Below are positions 47,090 to 53,722 of a DNA stretch of 64,000 nt, one piece after another. Numbering within the stretch: position 1 is the first letter of the stretch; every line of letters begins with the position of its first letter. The DNA comes from Thalassospira profundimaris (GTDB lineage: Bacteria > Pseudomonadota > Alphaproteobacteria > Rhodospirillales > Thalassospiraceae), in the NCBI RefSeq assembly GCF_003326755.1, contig NZ_JPWH01000004.1, forward strand, positions 124,001 through 188,000, read 5' to 3'. A program made the translations under genes and the position numbers. The notes under the pieces were generated by a model that was not told the DNA's origin, made no database searches, and saw nothing but the letters and a program-made list of their open reading frames with translations.

Positions 47090-47530
47090 ATGCTTGCAAA
47101 AGCAATGTTGATGGCTGGTACGATTATGGTTTCGTCGGCGGTTGTGCTTCCGGCATATGCAGATTCGATGAAAACCGATGACGCGATCGAACACGATGCA
47201 ACCGAGATGAAGCAAGACGCCCAGAATAAGTATGAAGAAGCCAAGGACTTTACCTACGACAAGAAGTCCGAATTCATGGAATGGGCTCAAAAGCAGTCTG
47301 ATGCTCTGGGTGAACAATATGACGAGATGAAAGAATCCGCATCCGACAAGGGTGACAGTACCTGGGATGCCGTAAAAGATGCCTGGAACGATGCCAAAGA
47401 AAACCTGAGTGCGGCAATGGACGATGTTCAGGAATCCTCTGCCGAAACCTGGGAAGATGTGAAGGCCGAGACCGTTGATGCCTTAAACGAGGCCCAAAAA
47501 GCACTCGATGACAAGTCCGACGCCCAATAA
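47090..47530 (+). CDS. Exported LEA-like/amphipathic helical stress protein
   Basis: The predicted 146-residue protein has a Sec signal peptide (MLAKAMLMAGTIMVSSAVVLPAYA, cleavage after AYA). The mature part is very acidic and hydrophilic, with long amphipathic helices built on 11-residue-like repeats (TEMKQDAQNKYEEAKDF..., AVKDAWNDAKENLSAAMDDV, TWEDVKAETVDALNEAQKAL) as in LEA/apolipoprotein-like stress proteins. It is periplasmic by inference. ATG 47090 follows CGGAGGTTGTG, and this 19-base leader is identical to that of the ECF sigma gene at 48898. An EcfG-type promoter stands upstream. No named family is claimed. Confidence 0.72.
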   Translation: MLAKAMLMAGTIMVSSAVVLPAYADSMKTDDAIEHDATEMKQDAQNKYEEAKDFTYDKKSEFMEWAQKQSDALGEQYDEMKESASDKGDSTWDAVKDAWNDAKENLSAAMDDVQESSAETWEDVKAETVDALNEAQKALDDKSDAQ

Positions 47531-47673
47531 CCGACATCACAACCATTTTGGGCGCGTGTCAGTCCAAGGGTGCTTTGACCCGCCCCGGCTTTTCCGGGGT
47601 GGGTCATTTTCATATGGAGACAGTCTCCGGTAAAAATTCCGGATTTATAGTGCGGCGATGAAAGCAGAGGCCA

Positions 47674-48267
47674 ATGAACCAGATGCAGGGCGACGACATG
47701 AACGAAACCAGCCGTGGCGGACCCCGATGGTGGCGGCGTGTACGGCACTTGCTGGAAGGGCTTGCCAAAGGGAAGCGCGGGCTGGCCGGTGTGGCGACTG
47801 CTTCATTTCTGGAAACGACAATTATTCCCATTCCCGTCGAAATCATTGTCGCGCCCCTGATGGCCGTTTCACAGAAACGCGGCCTGAAAATAGCCACGGC
47901 GACCCTGATTGGCAGTGTGCTGGGGGCGGTTATGCTTTATTTTCTGTCGCTGTGGGTTTTTGATGATGTCGTTAATCCGTTCCTGGACTGGACCCAGGGG
48001 CATGAAGAATTTGATCAGCTCAAACAGCGCTTCCACGAAGGCGGTTTCTGGCTGGTATTTATTATTAGTGTGACACCCGCCCCCATGCAGCTTGCAGCCC
48101 TGGCCGCCGGAGCAACGGATTATTCATTCTGGATGTTTTTTACCGCGATTTTTCTGTCCAGGGCGATTCGCTATTATGGACTTTTCGCGATTGTTCACCT
48201 GCTGGGCGTTGGATATGTGCGTTACTTTGCCGGAAAAAAGCAGAAAAAATGGCAAAATAGTGCCTGA
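47674..48267 (+). CDS. VTT/DedA-like (YqaA-type) membrane protein
   Basis: The predicted 197-residue inner-membrane protein resembles the YqaA/DedA (SNARE-associated, VTT) family. It has an early FLETTIIPIPVEIIVAPLMA re-entrant segment, a Gly-rich helix (LIGSVLGAVMLYFLSLWVF), VFIISVTPAPMQLAALAAGA and a terminal helix with basic tail. The family is linked to lipid transport and envelope homeostasis. ATG 47674 follows AGAGGCCA; ATG 47698 after AGGG is an alternative. A terminator follows at 48305. Confidence 0.82.
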   Translation: MNQMQGDDMNETSRGGPRWWRRVRHLLEGLAKGKRGLAGVATASFLETTIIPIPVEIIVAPLMAVSQKRGLKIATATLIGSVLGAVMLYFLSLWVFDDVVNPFLDWTQGHEEFDQLKQRFHEGGFWLVFIISVTPAPMQLAALAAGATDYSFWMFFTAIFLSRAIRYYGLFAIVHLLGVGYVRYFAGKKQKKWQNSA

Positions 48268-48304
48268 ATATTGCAAGTAATTGCCTTGTTTCCTGAAACA
48301 AAAA

Positions 48305-48336
48305 CGCCCGGTGAAATTTTCCCGGGCATTTTTTTT
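48305..48336 (+). terminator. Terminator after the VTT-like gene
   Basis: GCCCGG (48306-48311) pairs with CCGGGC (48322-48327) and is followed by ATTTTTTTTG. It is convergent with the RHH gene, overlapping close to its 3' end. Confidence 0.75.
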
Positions 48337-48340
48337 GCGG

Positions 48341-48550
48341 TTATTCGGCTTCGATGCGAAAATCCGTGGTGGTTTTACCCTCGACTTCGGGGGCGTCAAC
48401 GTCCTCGGCGACCAGTCCCCGGCGAATTAATTCGCGGATTGCAGCTGCCCGGGTGGGCATTCTGTGCTCGAAACGCCAGTCATCAATGACCTTCAGTTCA
48501 TCGTCATCGAGCATAATCTGGAGCTTTTCCGTCCGTTTTGAAGTGGGCAC
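48341..48550 (-). CDS. Ribbon-helix-helix (CopG/Arc-like) small protein
   Basis: The predicted 69-residue protein begins with a beta-strand KLQIMLDDDELKVIDDWRFE and the helical RMPTRAAAIRELIRRGL. This is the ribbon-helix-helix layout of small dimeric DNA-binding proteins. An acidic tail follows. The GTG start at 48550 follows AAAGGAGCACAAA, a strong site. No toxin-like partner is adjacent, so an antitoxin role is not supported; it may be a free regulator. Confidence 0.72.
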   Translation of the reverse strand: MPTSKRTEKLQIMLDDDELKVIDDWRFEHRMPTRAAAIRELIRRGLVAEDVDAPEVEGKTTTDFRIEAE

Positions 48551-48897
48551 TTTGTGCTCCTTTGCTCATCCGCGCCCCTGGTTTGGGGGGGCGGAAACCA
48601 TTGATATTCGTAGGTTTCAGAAATTTTTGAGTAAGTGACGTTACCTCCGTTTTCTCCGTAACTCAACCACAATACTGATTTTAATCAGAATACGGACATT
48701 CATCAATATAAGTAAAGTAATCAAAGTATATAAGGTTGGTATTGTCATGATGTTATTGAGAGTGTTGATGTTATTCACCCTGCGTTAGTTGTTTATACTG
48801 TGTATAGGGAGTGTGTTGATGTAGTGAAGTATACGAAATTACTTGGAATATCTCTGGTGTTTGTTAGGGTTGGTCATCAACAAAAACGGAGGTTGTG
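48551..48897. other. AT-rich upstream region of the ECF sigma gene
   Basis: This 347-base gap lies between the divergent RHH gene and the ECF sigma gene. It is strongly AT-rich from about 48600 to 48880 and holds a palindrome at 48675 and the 19-base leader at 48882. No GGAAC-N16-CGTT sequence was found here, so the sigma gene does not show an obvious copy of the promoter seen at dps. Confidence 0.5.
48675..48688. promoter_or_regulatory. Palindrome in the ECF sigma upstream region
   Basis: CTGATTTTAATCAG is a perfect 6-bp-arm dyad with a 2-base centre, in the AT-rich gap 210 bases before the sigma start. It could be an operator; the binding protein is unknown. Confidence 0.35.
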
Positions 48898-49425
48898 ATG
48901 TCGGGCCAAGTAATGAATGAAATCGAAGATCATGTTCCTGCACTGCGTCGTCATGCTTATCGACTGACCGGGTCCCAGGACCGTGCAAACGATCTCGTTC
49001 AAGACACTCTGCTCAAAGCCATCAGCAAACAGGACAAATTTGAAGAGGGGACCAGCCTTAAGGCCTGGTTGCATCGTATTCTGTTTAACACCTTTATTTC
49101 TGAAGTGCGCCGCACCAAGACACGAGGCCATCATGTGGACTGGGATGATCTTGGTGATGTCTATGGGCATGGCAGCAATCAGATCGCGCGTTTGCAGCTT
49201 CGTGACGCGGATCGCGTTCTTGATGAACTTCCCGAGCAGGAGCGTCAGGCCATTCTGTTAACGACGGTAGAAGAAATGTCCTATCAGGACGCTGCCGAGT
49301 TCATGAATGTTGAAATTGGCACAGTAAAGTCGCGTGTTGGTCGCGCCCGCCGCAAGTTGCGTGGCATGGTTGGACAAATTGAAACACGTGAACATGTTTC
49401 CCGTTTTGTATCGGAGGCAAGTTAA
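48898..49425 (+). CDS. ECF sigma factor, EcfG-like
   Basis: The predicted 175-residue extracytoplasmic-function sigma-70 factor has region 2 (VPALRRHAYRLTGSQDRANDLVQDTLLKAI, KAWLHRILFNTFISEVRR) and region 4 (DELPEQERQAILLTTVEEMSYQDAAEFMNVEIGTVKSRVGRARRKL). The sequence resembles alphaproteobacterial EcfG/ECF15 factors that direct general stress genes, but the subgroup needs a tree. ATG 48898 follows CGGAGGTTGTG; a GTG three bases earlier is less likely. The downstream small gene overlaps by one base (TAATG). No nepR or phyR is in the window. It may drive the two GGAAC-N16-CGTT promoters at 46956-47028. Confidence 0.87.
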   Translation: MSGQVMNEIEDHVPALRRHAYRLTGSQDRANDLVQDTLLKAISKQDKFEEGTSLKAWLHRILFNTFISEVRRTKTRGHHVDWDDLGDVYGHGSNQIARLQLRDADRVLDELPEQERQAILLTTVEEMSYQDAAEFMNVEIGTVKSRVGRARRKLRGMVGQIETREHVSRFVSEAS

Positions 49426-49667
49426 TGGCAGCAGTTCTTGCTATTTATGGCAGGGAAGACATTCTGAAGTATGTGCAGGGCAATATCGAAACGGATGCTG
49501 ACAGGCACGAAATCGAACAGCTTGTCCAAAGCGATCCAATGGCAGCAAAAACCGTTATCGATATTGAAAAAGGTCATGTAAACGACACAAAAATGGTCGA
49601 CTTTCTTCAATATCGCCGCGTACAACGGCTGAAGAGGTTAGCCAAGTCTGTTGGCCTGCTTCACTAG
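49425..49667 (+). CDS. Short anti-sigma-like protein coupled to the ECF sigma gene
   Basis: The predicted 80-residue soluble protein is translated with the sigma gene (ATG in TAATG, GGAGG seven bases upstream). Its first ~55 residues (REDILKYVQGNIETDADRHEIEQLVQSDPMAAKTVIDIEKG) resemble the N-terminal helix bundle of anti-sigma factors (pattern D-x-L-x-x-Y-x-x-G...E-x-x-x-x-x-x-D-P). There is no zinc motif (no Cys) and no transmembrane or sensor domain. It does not look like NepR. The anti-sigma role is inferred from position and this weak similarity. Confidence 0.6.
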   Translation: MAAVLAIYGREDILKYVQGNIETDADRHEIEQLVQSDPMAAKTVIDIEKGHVNDTKMVDFLQYRRVQRLKRLAKSVGLLH

Positions 49668-49679
49668 ACTGTGACATAC

Positions 49680-49765
49680 GGGATTGTCATCTTTTCCCTC
49701 AACGTCTTTTTTGTTCAATCCCGAATTGGGCCGGTTTCTTGTATAGAAGCCGGCCTCTTTTTATT
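49680..49765 (+). ncRNA. Candidate small RNA module, copy 1
   Basis: The 33-base block at 49680-49712 (with CCTCAACGTCTT) is followed by an 11-bp terminator hairpin (GGCCGG...CCGGCC, 49729-49755) and TCTTTTTATTT. A second copy lies at 50163 with 26 of 33 bases identical and its own terminator. It may be the 3' end of the sigma operon transcript or a separate small RNA exposing a CCCTC anti-Shine-Dalgarno stretch. There is no expression evidence. Confidence 0.4.
49729..49765 (+). terminator. Terminator downstream of the sigma/anti-sigma pair
   Basis: GGCCGG-TTTCT pairs with AGAAG-CCGGCC across TGTAT, then TCTTTTTATTT. The 11-bp stem includes one G-T pair, 62 bases after the anti-sigma-like stop. 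Confidence 0.85.
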
Positions 49766-49884
49766 TCGTGATTACTATTTTCTTCAATATTTGTATGTTT
49801 TTCAATATATTGGCGTCTTTTTTGTAGTGATGTTCCTACTTTTTCCCGGGTCGCGACTCGAAGATATTAAAGGAGCAGTTTCGT

Positions 49885-50073
49885 ATGCGAGTCGCTCCGG
49901 GCGTGTGTTTTTTGGCAAATATGACCTCTGTCTTGCCAGGCTGTATCGTTGTGTCGGGTTTGGGTGCGGCAGCGATCTGGGGAAATATCTCTGTGTTATT
50001 TGATCCTGATGCCGGGGGCGAACGCTTTTCGGCGTGTTGGCAGGTTTGGAGCTCAATTTCCCGGTTTATTTGA
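49885..50073 (+). CDS. Possible small membrane-associated protein
   Basis: The 62-codon frame starts at ATG 49885 after AAAGGAG with nine-base spacing, the only good ribosome site in this gap. The peptide (MRVAPGVCFLANMTSVLPGC...) has one moderately hydrophobic stretch, FLANMTSVLPGCIVVSGLGA. There is no homologue recognised, and codon use is not clearly that of the host genes. It may be spurious. Confidence 0.25.
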   Translation: MRVAPGVCFLANMTSVLPGCIVVSGLGAAAIWGNISVLFDPDAGGERFSACWQVWSSISRFI

Positions 50074-50106
50074 AGCTTGCATCCGCACCATTTTTAGCGT
50101 ATCAAA

Positions 50107-50133
50107 AACAAATGACCAGTAGTCATTTATTGG
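50107..50133 (+). repeat. Inverted operator-like repeat, left copy
   Basis: This 27-bp element contains the perfect dyad AATGAC-CAGTA-GTCATT (50111-50127). The copy at 50321-50347 is its inverse with 25 of 27 bases identical. The two flank the second sRNA-like module. The dyad looks like a TetR/MarR/GntR-size operator. Confidence 0.6.
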
Positions 50134-50162
50134 TTTTCGGCAAGTGTGCCTCTTGTCGAACT

Positions 50163-50238
50163 GGGGTTGTGGTCTTTTTCCTCAACGTCTTATCAGCCCC
50201 TTTCCTGGGTCGGTGCTATTGCTCCGGCCCTTTTTTTA
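50163..50238 (+). ncRNA. Candidate small RNA module, copy 2
   Basis: This block repeats the 49680 module (26 of 33 bases over 50163-50195, including CTCAACGTCTT). It is followed by a 7-bp hairpin, GGGTCGG/CCGGCCC (50207-50213 with 50224-50230), and TTTTTTTATC. It lies between the two inverted operator-like repeats. Confidence 0.4.
50207..50238 (+). terminator. Terminator of the second module
   Basis: A 7-bp GC-rich stem with one G-T pair and a 10-base loop is followed by seven T. Confidence 0.8.
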
Positions 50239-50320
50239 TCTGTATTTCTCTGTTGTTTGCTGGCTTTCCCCGCTTTGGGGAACGCTTGGGGGCATTTGTG
50301 CGTGATAATCCTTTTCTGAC

Positions 50321-50347
50321 CCAATAAGTGACTATTGGTCATTTGTT
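50321..50347 (-). repeat. Inverted operator-like repeat, right copy
   Basis: Inverse of the 50107 element (25 of 27 identical), with dyad AGTGAC-TATTG-GTCATT. It lies 310 bases upstream of amn. Confidence 0.6.
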
Positions 50348-50657
50348 GGGCGTTTGCCCCATTTCCTTCCTTTGACCCCTTGGCAGTCGCCGGGGTGTGA
50401 ACCGCCGGGTGATGCGTTTCTTTGCCGATTGTGGCAAACTGTCATTTGGAATTTTTGAAAATTATGGGCAAAATTTATAATTGGTGTCGCCCAATGCCGT
50501 GGAATCAGGCGCTTTTTTGCACAATTCCGGTTTTTGGATTACTCGGGGCAGGCTGGGGGGGCATTTCACGATTGCGCAATTGGGGGGTTGCCAGAACCGG
50601 GTTGAGCGGTGATACATCTCTCGCTCACAACCAAAAAGAATAAAAAGGAGCAATATT

Positions 50658-52127
50658 ATGGTATCCGGAATTCACGGATCGGTTCGCGATCTTTTTGAAT
50701 TTACCGATGCAGACAGGGCACTGGCCCGTATTCGCGATATTTACGATACTGGCGCAACCGCCGTGCGCGAGGCCTTTACCCGCTTTGGCGAAGGGCAGCA
50801 AACGTCGCCTGTTCGCGCTTATTACCCGTATCTTGGTATCGAGGTTCCGCCCGAAAAGCTGCATGTTGAAAGCACGCTGTCCTATGGTGCGCCGCGTGAT
50901 CCAGGGGTTTATGGCACCACGCTGACACGCCCGGACCTGTTTGAGGAATATTACCGCGAACAGATCGAGCTTTTGCTGAAAAATCACGATGTTCCGGTTG
51001 TCGTCGGGGTGTCCGAGCGGCCCATTCCGTTGCCGTTTCTGGTGGAAACCGCAACCGATGCCATCGGCCCGACCGACATTCGCCAGTTGCAGATGACCTT
51101 TGATATGCCCGATCTGGCGCGGACAGACGATGACATTGCCAATGGCGTGCATATCCGCACGGGCGATGTGCCCAAGCCCCTGTCGCTGTTTTCGGGCGAA
51201 CGGGTGGATTATTCTCTGGCCCGCCTGCGGCATTACACCGCAACCCTGCCGGAGCATTTCCAGAAATTCGTTCTGTTCACCAATTACCAGCGCTATGTCG
51301 ATGAATTCATCGAATATGCCAAATCGCAACTTGAAGACCCCAAAAGCCCCTATGTCGCCTTTGTCGAGCCGGGGCCGGCCGTGCATGTGCGCAAAAACGC
51401 CCCCAAAAAATGGCAGGCAGGTGGGGAAGCGGTTAAACAGCTTCCGCAAATGCCATCTTACCATTTGATCCGGGAAGATGGCCTGGGGGTGACGCTGGTT
51501 AATATCGGGGTTGGGCCCTCCAATGCCAAAACCGCGACCGACCATATCGCGGTGCTGCGCCCGCATTGCTGGCTGATGCTGGGCCATTGTGCCGGTCTGC
51601 GTCGCAGCCAGCTTCTGGGCGATTATGTTTTGGCACATGGCTATGTCCGGGATGACCATGTTCTGGATTCCGACCTGCCGCTGTGGATTCCGGTGGCACC
51701 GATTGCCGAGGTCCAGGTCGCCCTGGCAGATTCCGTTGCCAAAATCACCGGCCTGACAGGCAAGGAAATGAAAGCACGGATGCGCACCGGCACCGTTGCC
51801 ACCACCGATAACCGCAACTGGGAACTGCGTTACAGCGAATTGTTCGTTCGCCTGAACCAGGCCCGCGCGATTGCGGTGGATATGGAAAGTGCCACCATTG
51901 CCGCCAATGGTTTCCGCTTTCGTGTACCCTATGGCACGCTTTTATGTGTGTCCGATAAACCGGTGCATGGCGAATTGAAACTGCCTGGCATGGCGAACAA
52001 TTTCTATCGCCAGCGGATTGGTCAGCATCTTGAGATTGGCCTGCAAACCATCGAAACCCTGCGCGCTGAAGTTAATCAGCTCCATTCGCGCAAACTTCGT
52101 TCGTTGGACGAGCCTGCCTTTAGATAA
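50658..52127 (+). CDS. amn: AMP nucleosidase
   Basis: The predicted 489-residue enzyme hydrolyses AMP to adenine and ribose 5-phosphate, controlling adenylate levels. It has the N-terminal AMP-nucleosidase regulatory domain (~1-170) and a C-terminal phosphorylase-like domain with TLVNIGVGPSNAKTATDHIAVLRP, the GHCAGLR loop, and AVDMESATIAANGFRF with the catalytic Asp and Glu. ATG 50658 follows AAAAGGAGCAATATT. It is preceded by the 1-kb gap with operator-like repeats. Confidence 0.95.
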   Translation: MVSGIHGSVRDLFEFTDADRALARIRDIYDTGATAVREAFTRFGEGQQTSPVRAYYPYLGIEVPPEKLHVESTLSYGAPRDPGVYGTTLTRPDLFEEYYREQIELLLKNHDVPVVVGVSERPIPLPFLVETATDAIGPTDIRQLQMTFDMPDLARTDDDIANGVHIRTGDVPKPLSLFSGERVDYSLARLRHYTATLPEHFQKFVLFTNYQRYVDEFIEYAKSQLEDPKSPYVAFVEPGPAVHVRKNAPKKWQAGGEAVKQLPQMPSYHLIREDGLGVTLVNIGVGPSNAKTATDHIAVLRPHCWLMLGHCAGLRRSQLLGDYVLAHGYVRDDHVLDSDLPLWIPVAPIAEVQVALADSVAKITGLTGKEMKARMRTGTVATTDNRNWELRYSELFVRLNQARAIAVDMESATIAANGFRFRVPYGTLLCVSDKPVHGELKLPGMANNFYRQRIGQHLEIGLQTIETLRAEVNQLHSRKLRSLDEPAFR

Positions 52128-52154
52128 TTTTGTCGCCAGACAATGTTTTTCAAA

Positions 52155-52192
52155 TAAAAGTGCCCCGCCAAAGATATTTGGCGGGGTCTTTT
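52155..52192. terminator. Bidirectional terminator between amn and the serine hydrolase
   Basis: The 10-bp perfect stem CCCCGCCAAA/TTTGGCGGGG (52163-52172 with 52177-52186) has T-rich flanks on both strands between convergent genes. Confidence 0.88.
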
Positions 52193-52193
52193 A

Positions 52194-53627
52194 TTACTTG
52201 TTTGTGTTCCGGGATTCTTGCGCTTCGTCTTGCTTGTCCGCGTTTTCCTGATGCTCTGGGAACAGGGCAGCGATACCGCCGACAAATTTGTGCAGGTCAA
52301 AGGCCTTTGCCTTGCGGGTCAGGCCAAGCCGTACAATCACCAGATCTTTGGATGGAATAACGCTAAGCGATTGTCCATCATGCCCCAGCGCGAAAAAGGC
52401 GTCGGCCGGGATGGCCGGGGTGTCGGCGGGGTGTTGCCCGTCGGATGGCAGTTTAAGCCACCAATGTGCGCCATACATGCCGTTTGGCGCGTGCGGTGCC
52501 GGGCTGGTGGCATGGGTAACCCAGCCTTCGGGCAACAGGCGTGTGCCATTCCAGATGCCGTCCTGCAAATAAAGCTGGCCCAGTTTGGCCCATTCGCGCC
52601 CGGTTGCGTGCATGAAGCTCGATGCGACCAGATAACCGTCACTATCGGTCTCGACCACCGCATGATTCATGCCCAGTGGACGAAACAGCAATTCGGCCGG
52701 CAAAGCCTGATATTGCTGGATCGACCGGCTGAGATTGCGCATGGCGGCTGACAGGACATTGGTGGTGCCGGAACTGTATTGCCATTCGCTGCCCGGTGTT
52801 GCCACCAGCGGTTTGGATACGGCCAGTCCGGCGGCGCTGGGCGCGACAAACAGCATCTGCACCACATCGGAAATCGGGTTCCAGTAGCTTTCGTCAAATT
52901 CCAGGCCGCTGCGCATTTGCAGCAATTCATCATAGGTTATTTTGGCGCGCGGGTCGTCGGGCTGGGTATCCCATTCGTTAATGCTGACGGGATAATTAAG
53001 CGGCGGTAACATGCCGGTCATGCGCATCCGCCCCAAAATGGCGGAAAAGGCGCTTTTGGTCATCGACCAGCCGGTCAGCGGGGTGTTGACGGAAATACCA
53101 CTGGCATAGCGTTCGGCCACAACCTGCCCTTTATACAGGATGACAATGGCGCGCGTGCGACGGCTGGGTTTCAGTTCGGGCTCATCCATTGCGGCGGCCA
53201 GAATATTGTTTAACTGGCGCCGGTCCACCGCCGGGGGTACGGGGGCTGTCATCAGGGGCTGGGGGGCAATCGGGCGCAAAACCGGGCTGCTGTTTTGCAT
53301 GCTGGTCGCGTTTTCCGGGTTGGTCAGGGTACAGCCCATATTGGGCCGATAAACGGCAATCCGGGTCCGAAAGCCAAAGGCATGGGCACTTACGGTTTGG
53401 TGGCGCAAGTCAATATTGGCGGTAATCAGCGAGAGCATCGGGTTATTGTCAGCCAGCACATCTTCCTTAAGCGCGCGTTCCGAGGATAACCCGCTGACAA
53501 AGATGCGCGAACACATGACCTTGGCGGTGTAACCCGCCCCAACCGGGGCCAGCCAGATGAAAAAGCCGGAAACAGCAACAATAATCAGCAGTACCAAACC
53601 GACAAATATGGCTTTCAGCCAGGCCAT
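52194..53627 (-). CDS. Membrane-anchored serine hydrolase (class C beta-lactamase family)
   Basis: The predicted 477-residue protein has one N-terminal transmembrane helix (LKAIFVGLVLLIIVAVSGFFIWL) and a periplasmic penicillin-binding/class C-like catalytic domain. The SxxK nucleophile motif is WSMTKSAF at ~183, the second motif is YSSGTTN at ~270, and GHDGQ stands near the KTG position. A Pro-rich linker separates anchor and domain. The family includes esterases, D-aminopeptidases and DD-peptidases, so beta-lactam hydrolysis is not implied. ATG 53627 follows AGGATGTGGA. The upstream MFS gene is on the same strand. Confidence 0.88.
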   Translation of the reverse strand: MAWLKAIFVGLVLLIIVAVSGFFIWLAPVGAGYTAKVMCSRIFVSGLSSERALKEDVLADNNPMLSLITANIDLRHQTVSAHAFGFRTRIAVYRPNMGCTLTNPENATSMQNSSPVLRPIAPQPLMTAPVPPAVDRRQLNNILAAAMDEPELKPSRRTRAIVILYKGQVVAERYASGISVNTPLTGWSMTKSAFSAILGRMRMTGMLPPLNYPVSINEWDTQPDDPRAKITYDELLQMRSGLEFDESYWNPISDVVQMLFVAPSAAGLAVSKPLVATPGSEWQYSSGTTNVLSAAMRNLSRSIQQYQALPAELLFRPLGMNHAVVETDSDGYLVASSFMHATGREWAKLGQLYLQDGIWNGTRLLPEGWVTHATSPAPHAPNGMYGAHWWLKLPSDGQHPADTPAIPADAFFALGHDGQSLSVIPSKDLVIVRLGLTRKAKAFDLHKFVGGIAALFPEHQENADKQDEAQESRNTNK

Positions 53628-53722
53628 TCCACATCCTTCACCCTTGTTTTGCGCAAGGGAAAGTCGCCCGCTTTGATCTTTTGGTCAAGGGGTGGTTACC
53701 GTAAGGATGTGAAATATCCCAT

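Larger units (their letters stand above)
49668..50657. other. Roughly 1 kb region without a convincing gene
   Basis: Between the sigma/anti-sigma pair and amn, no frame shows normal codon use. It holds two sRNA-like modules with terminators (49680 and 50163), a small ORF with a good ribosome site (49885), two inverted 27-bp repeats (50107 and 50321) and, just before amn, AAAAAGGAGCAATATT. The composition is more T-rich than that of neighbouring genes. Confidence 0.6.

Noticed and set aside
49671-50003. 110-codon frame after the anti-sigma-like gene
   Set aside because: It begins with GTG without a ribosome site, runs through a strong terminator hairpin, and is Phe/Tyr-rich in an AT-biased way.
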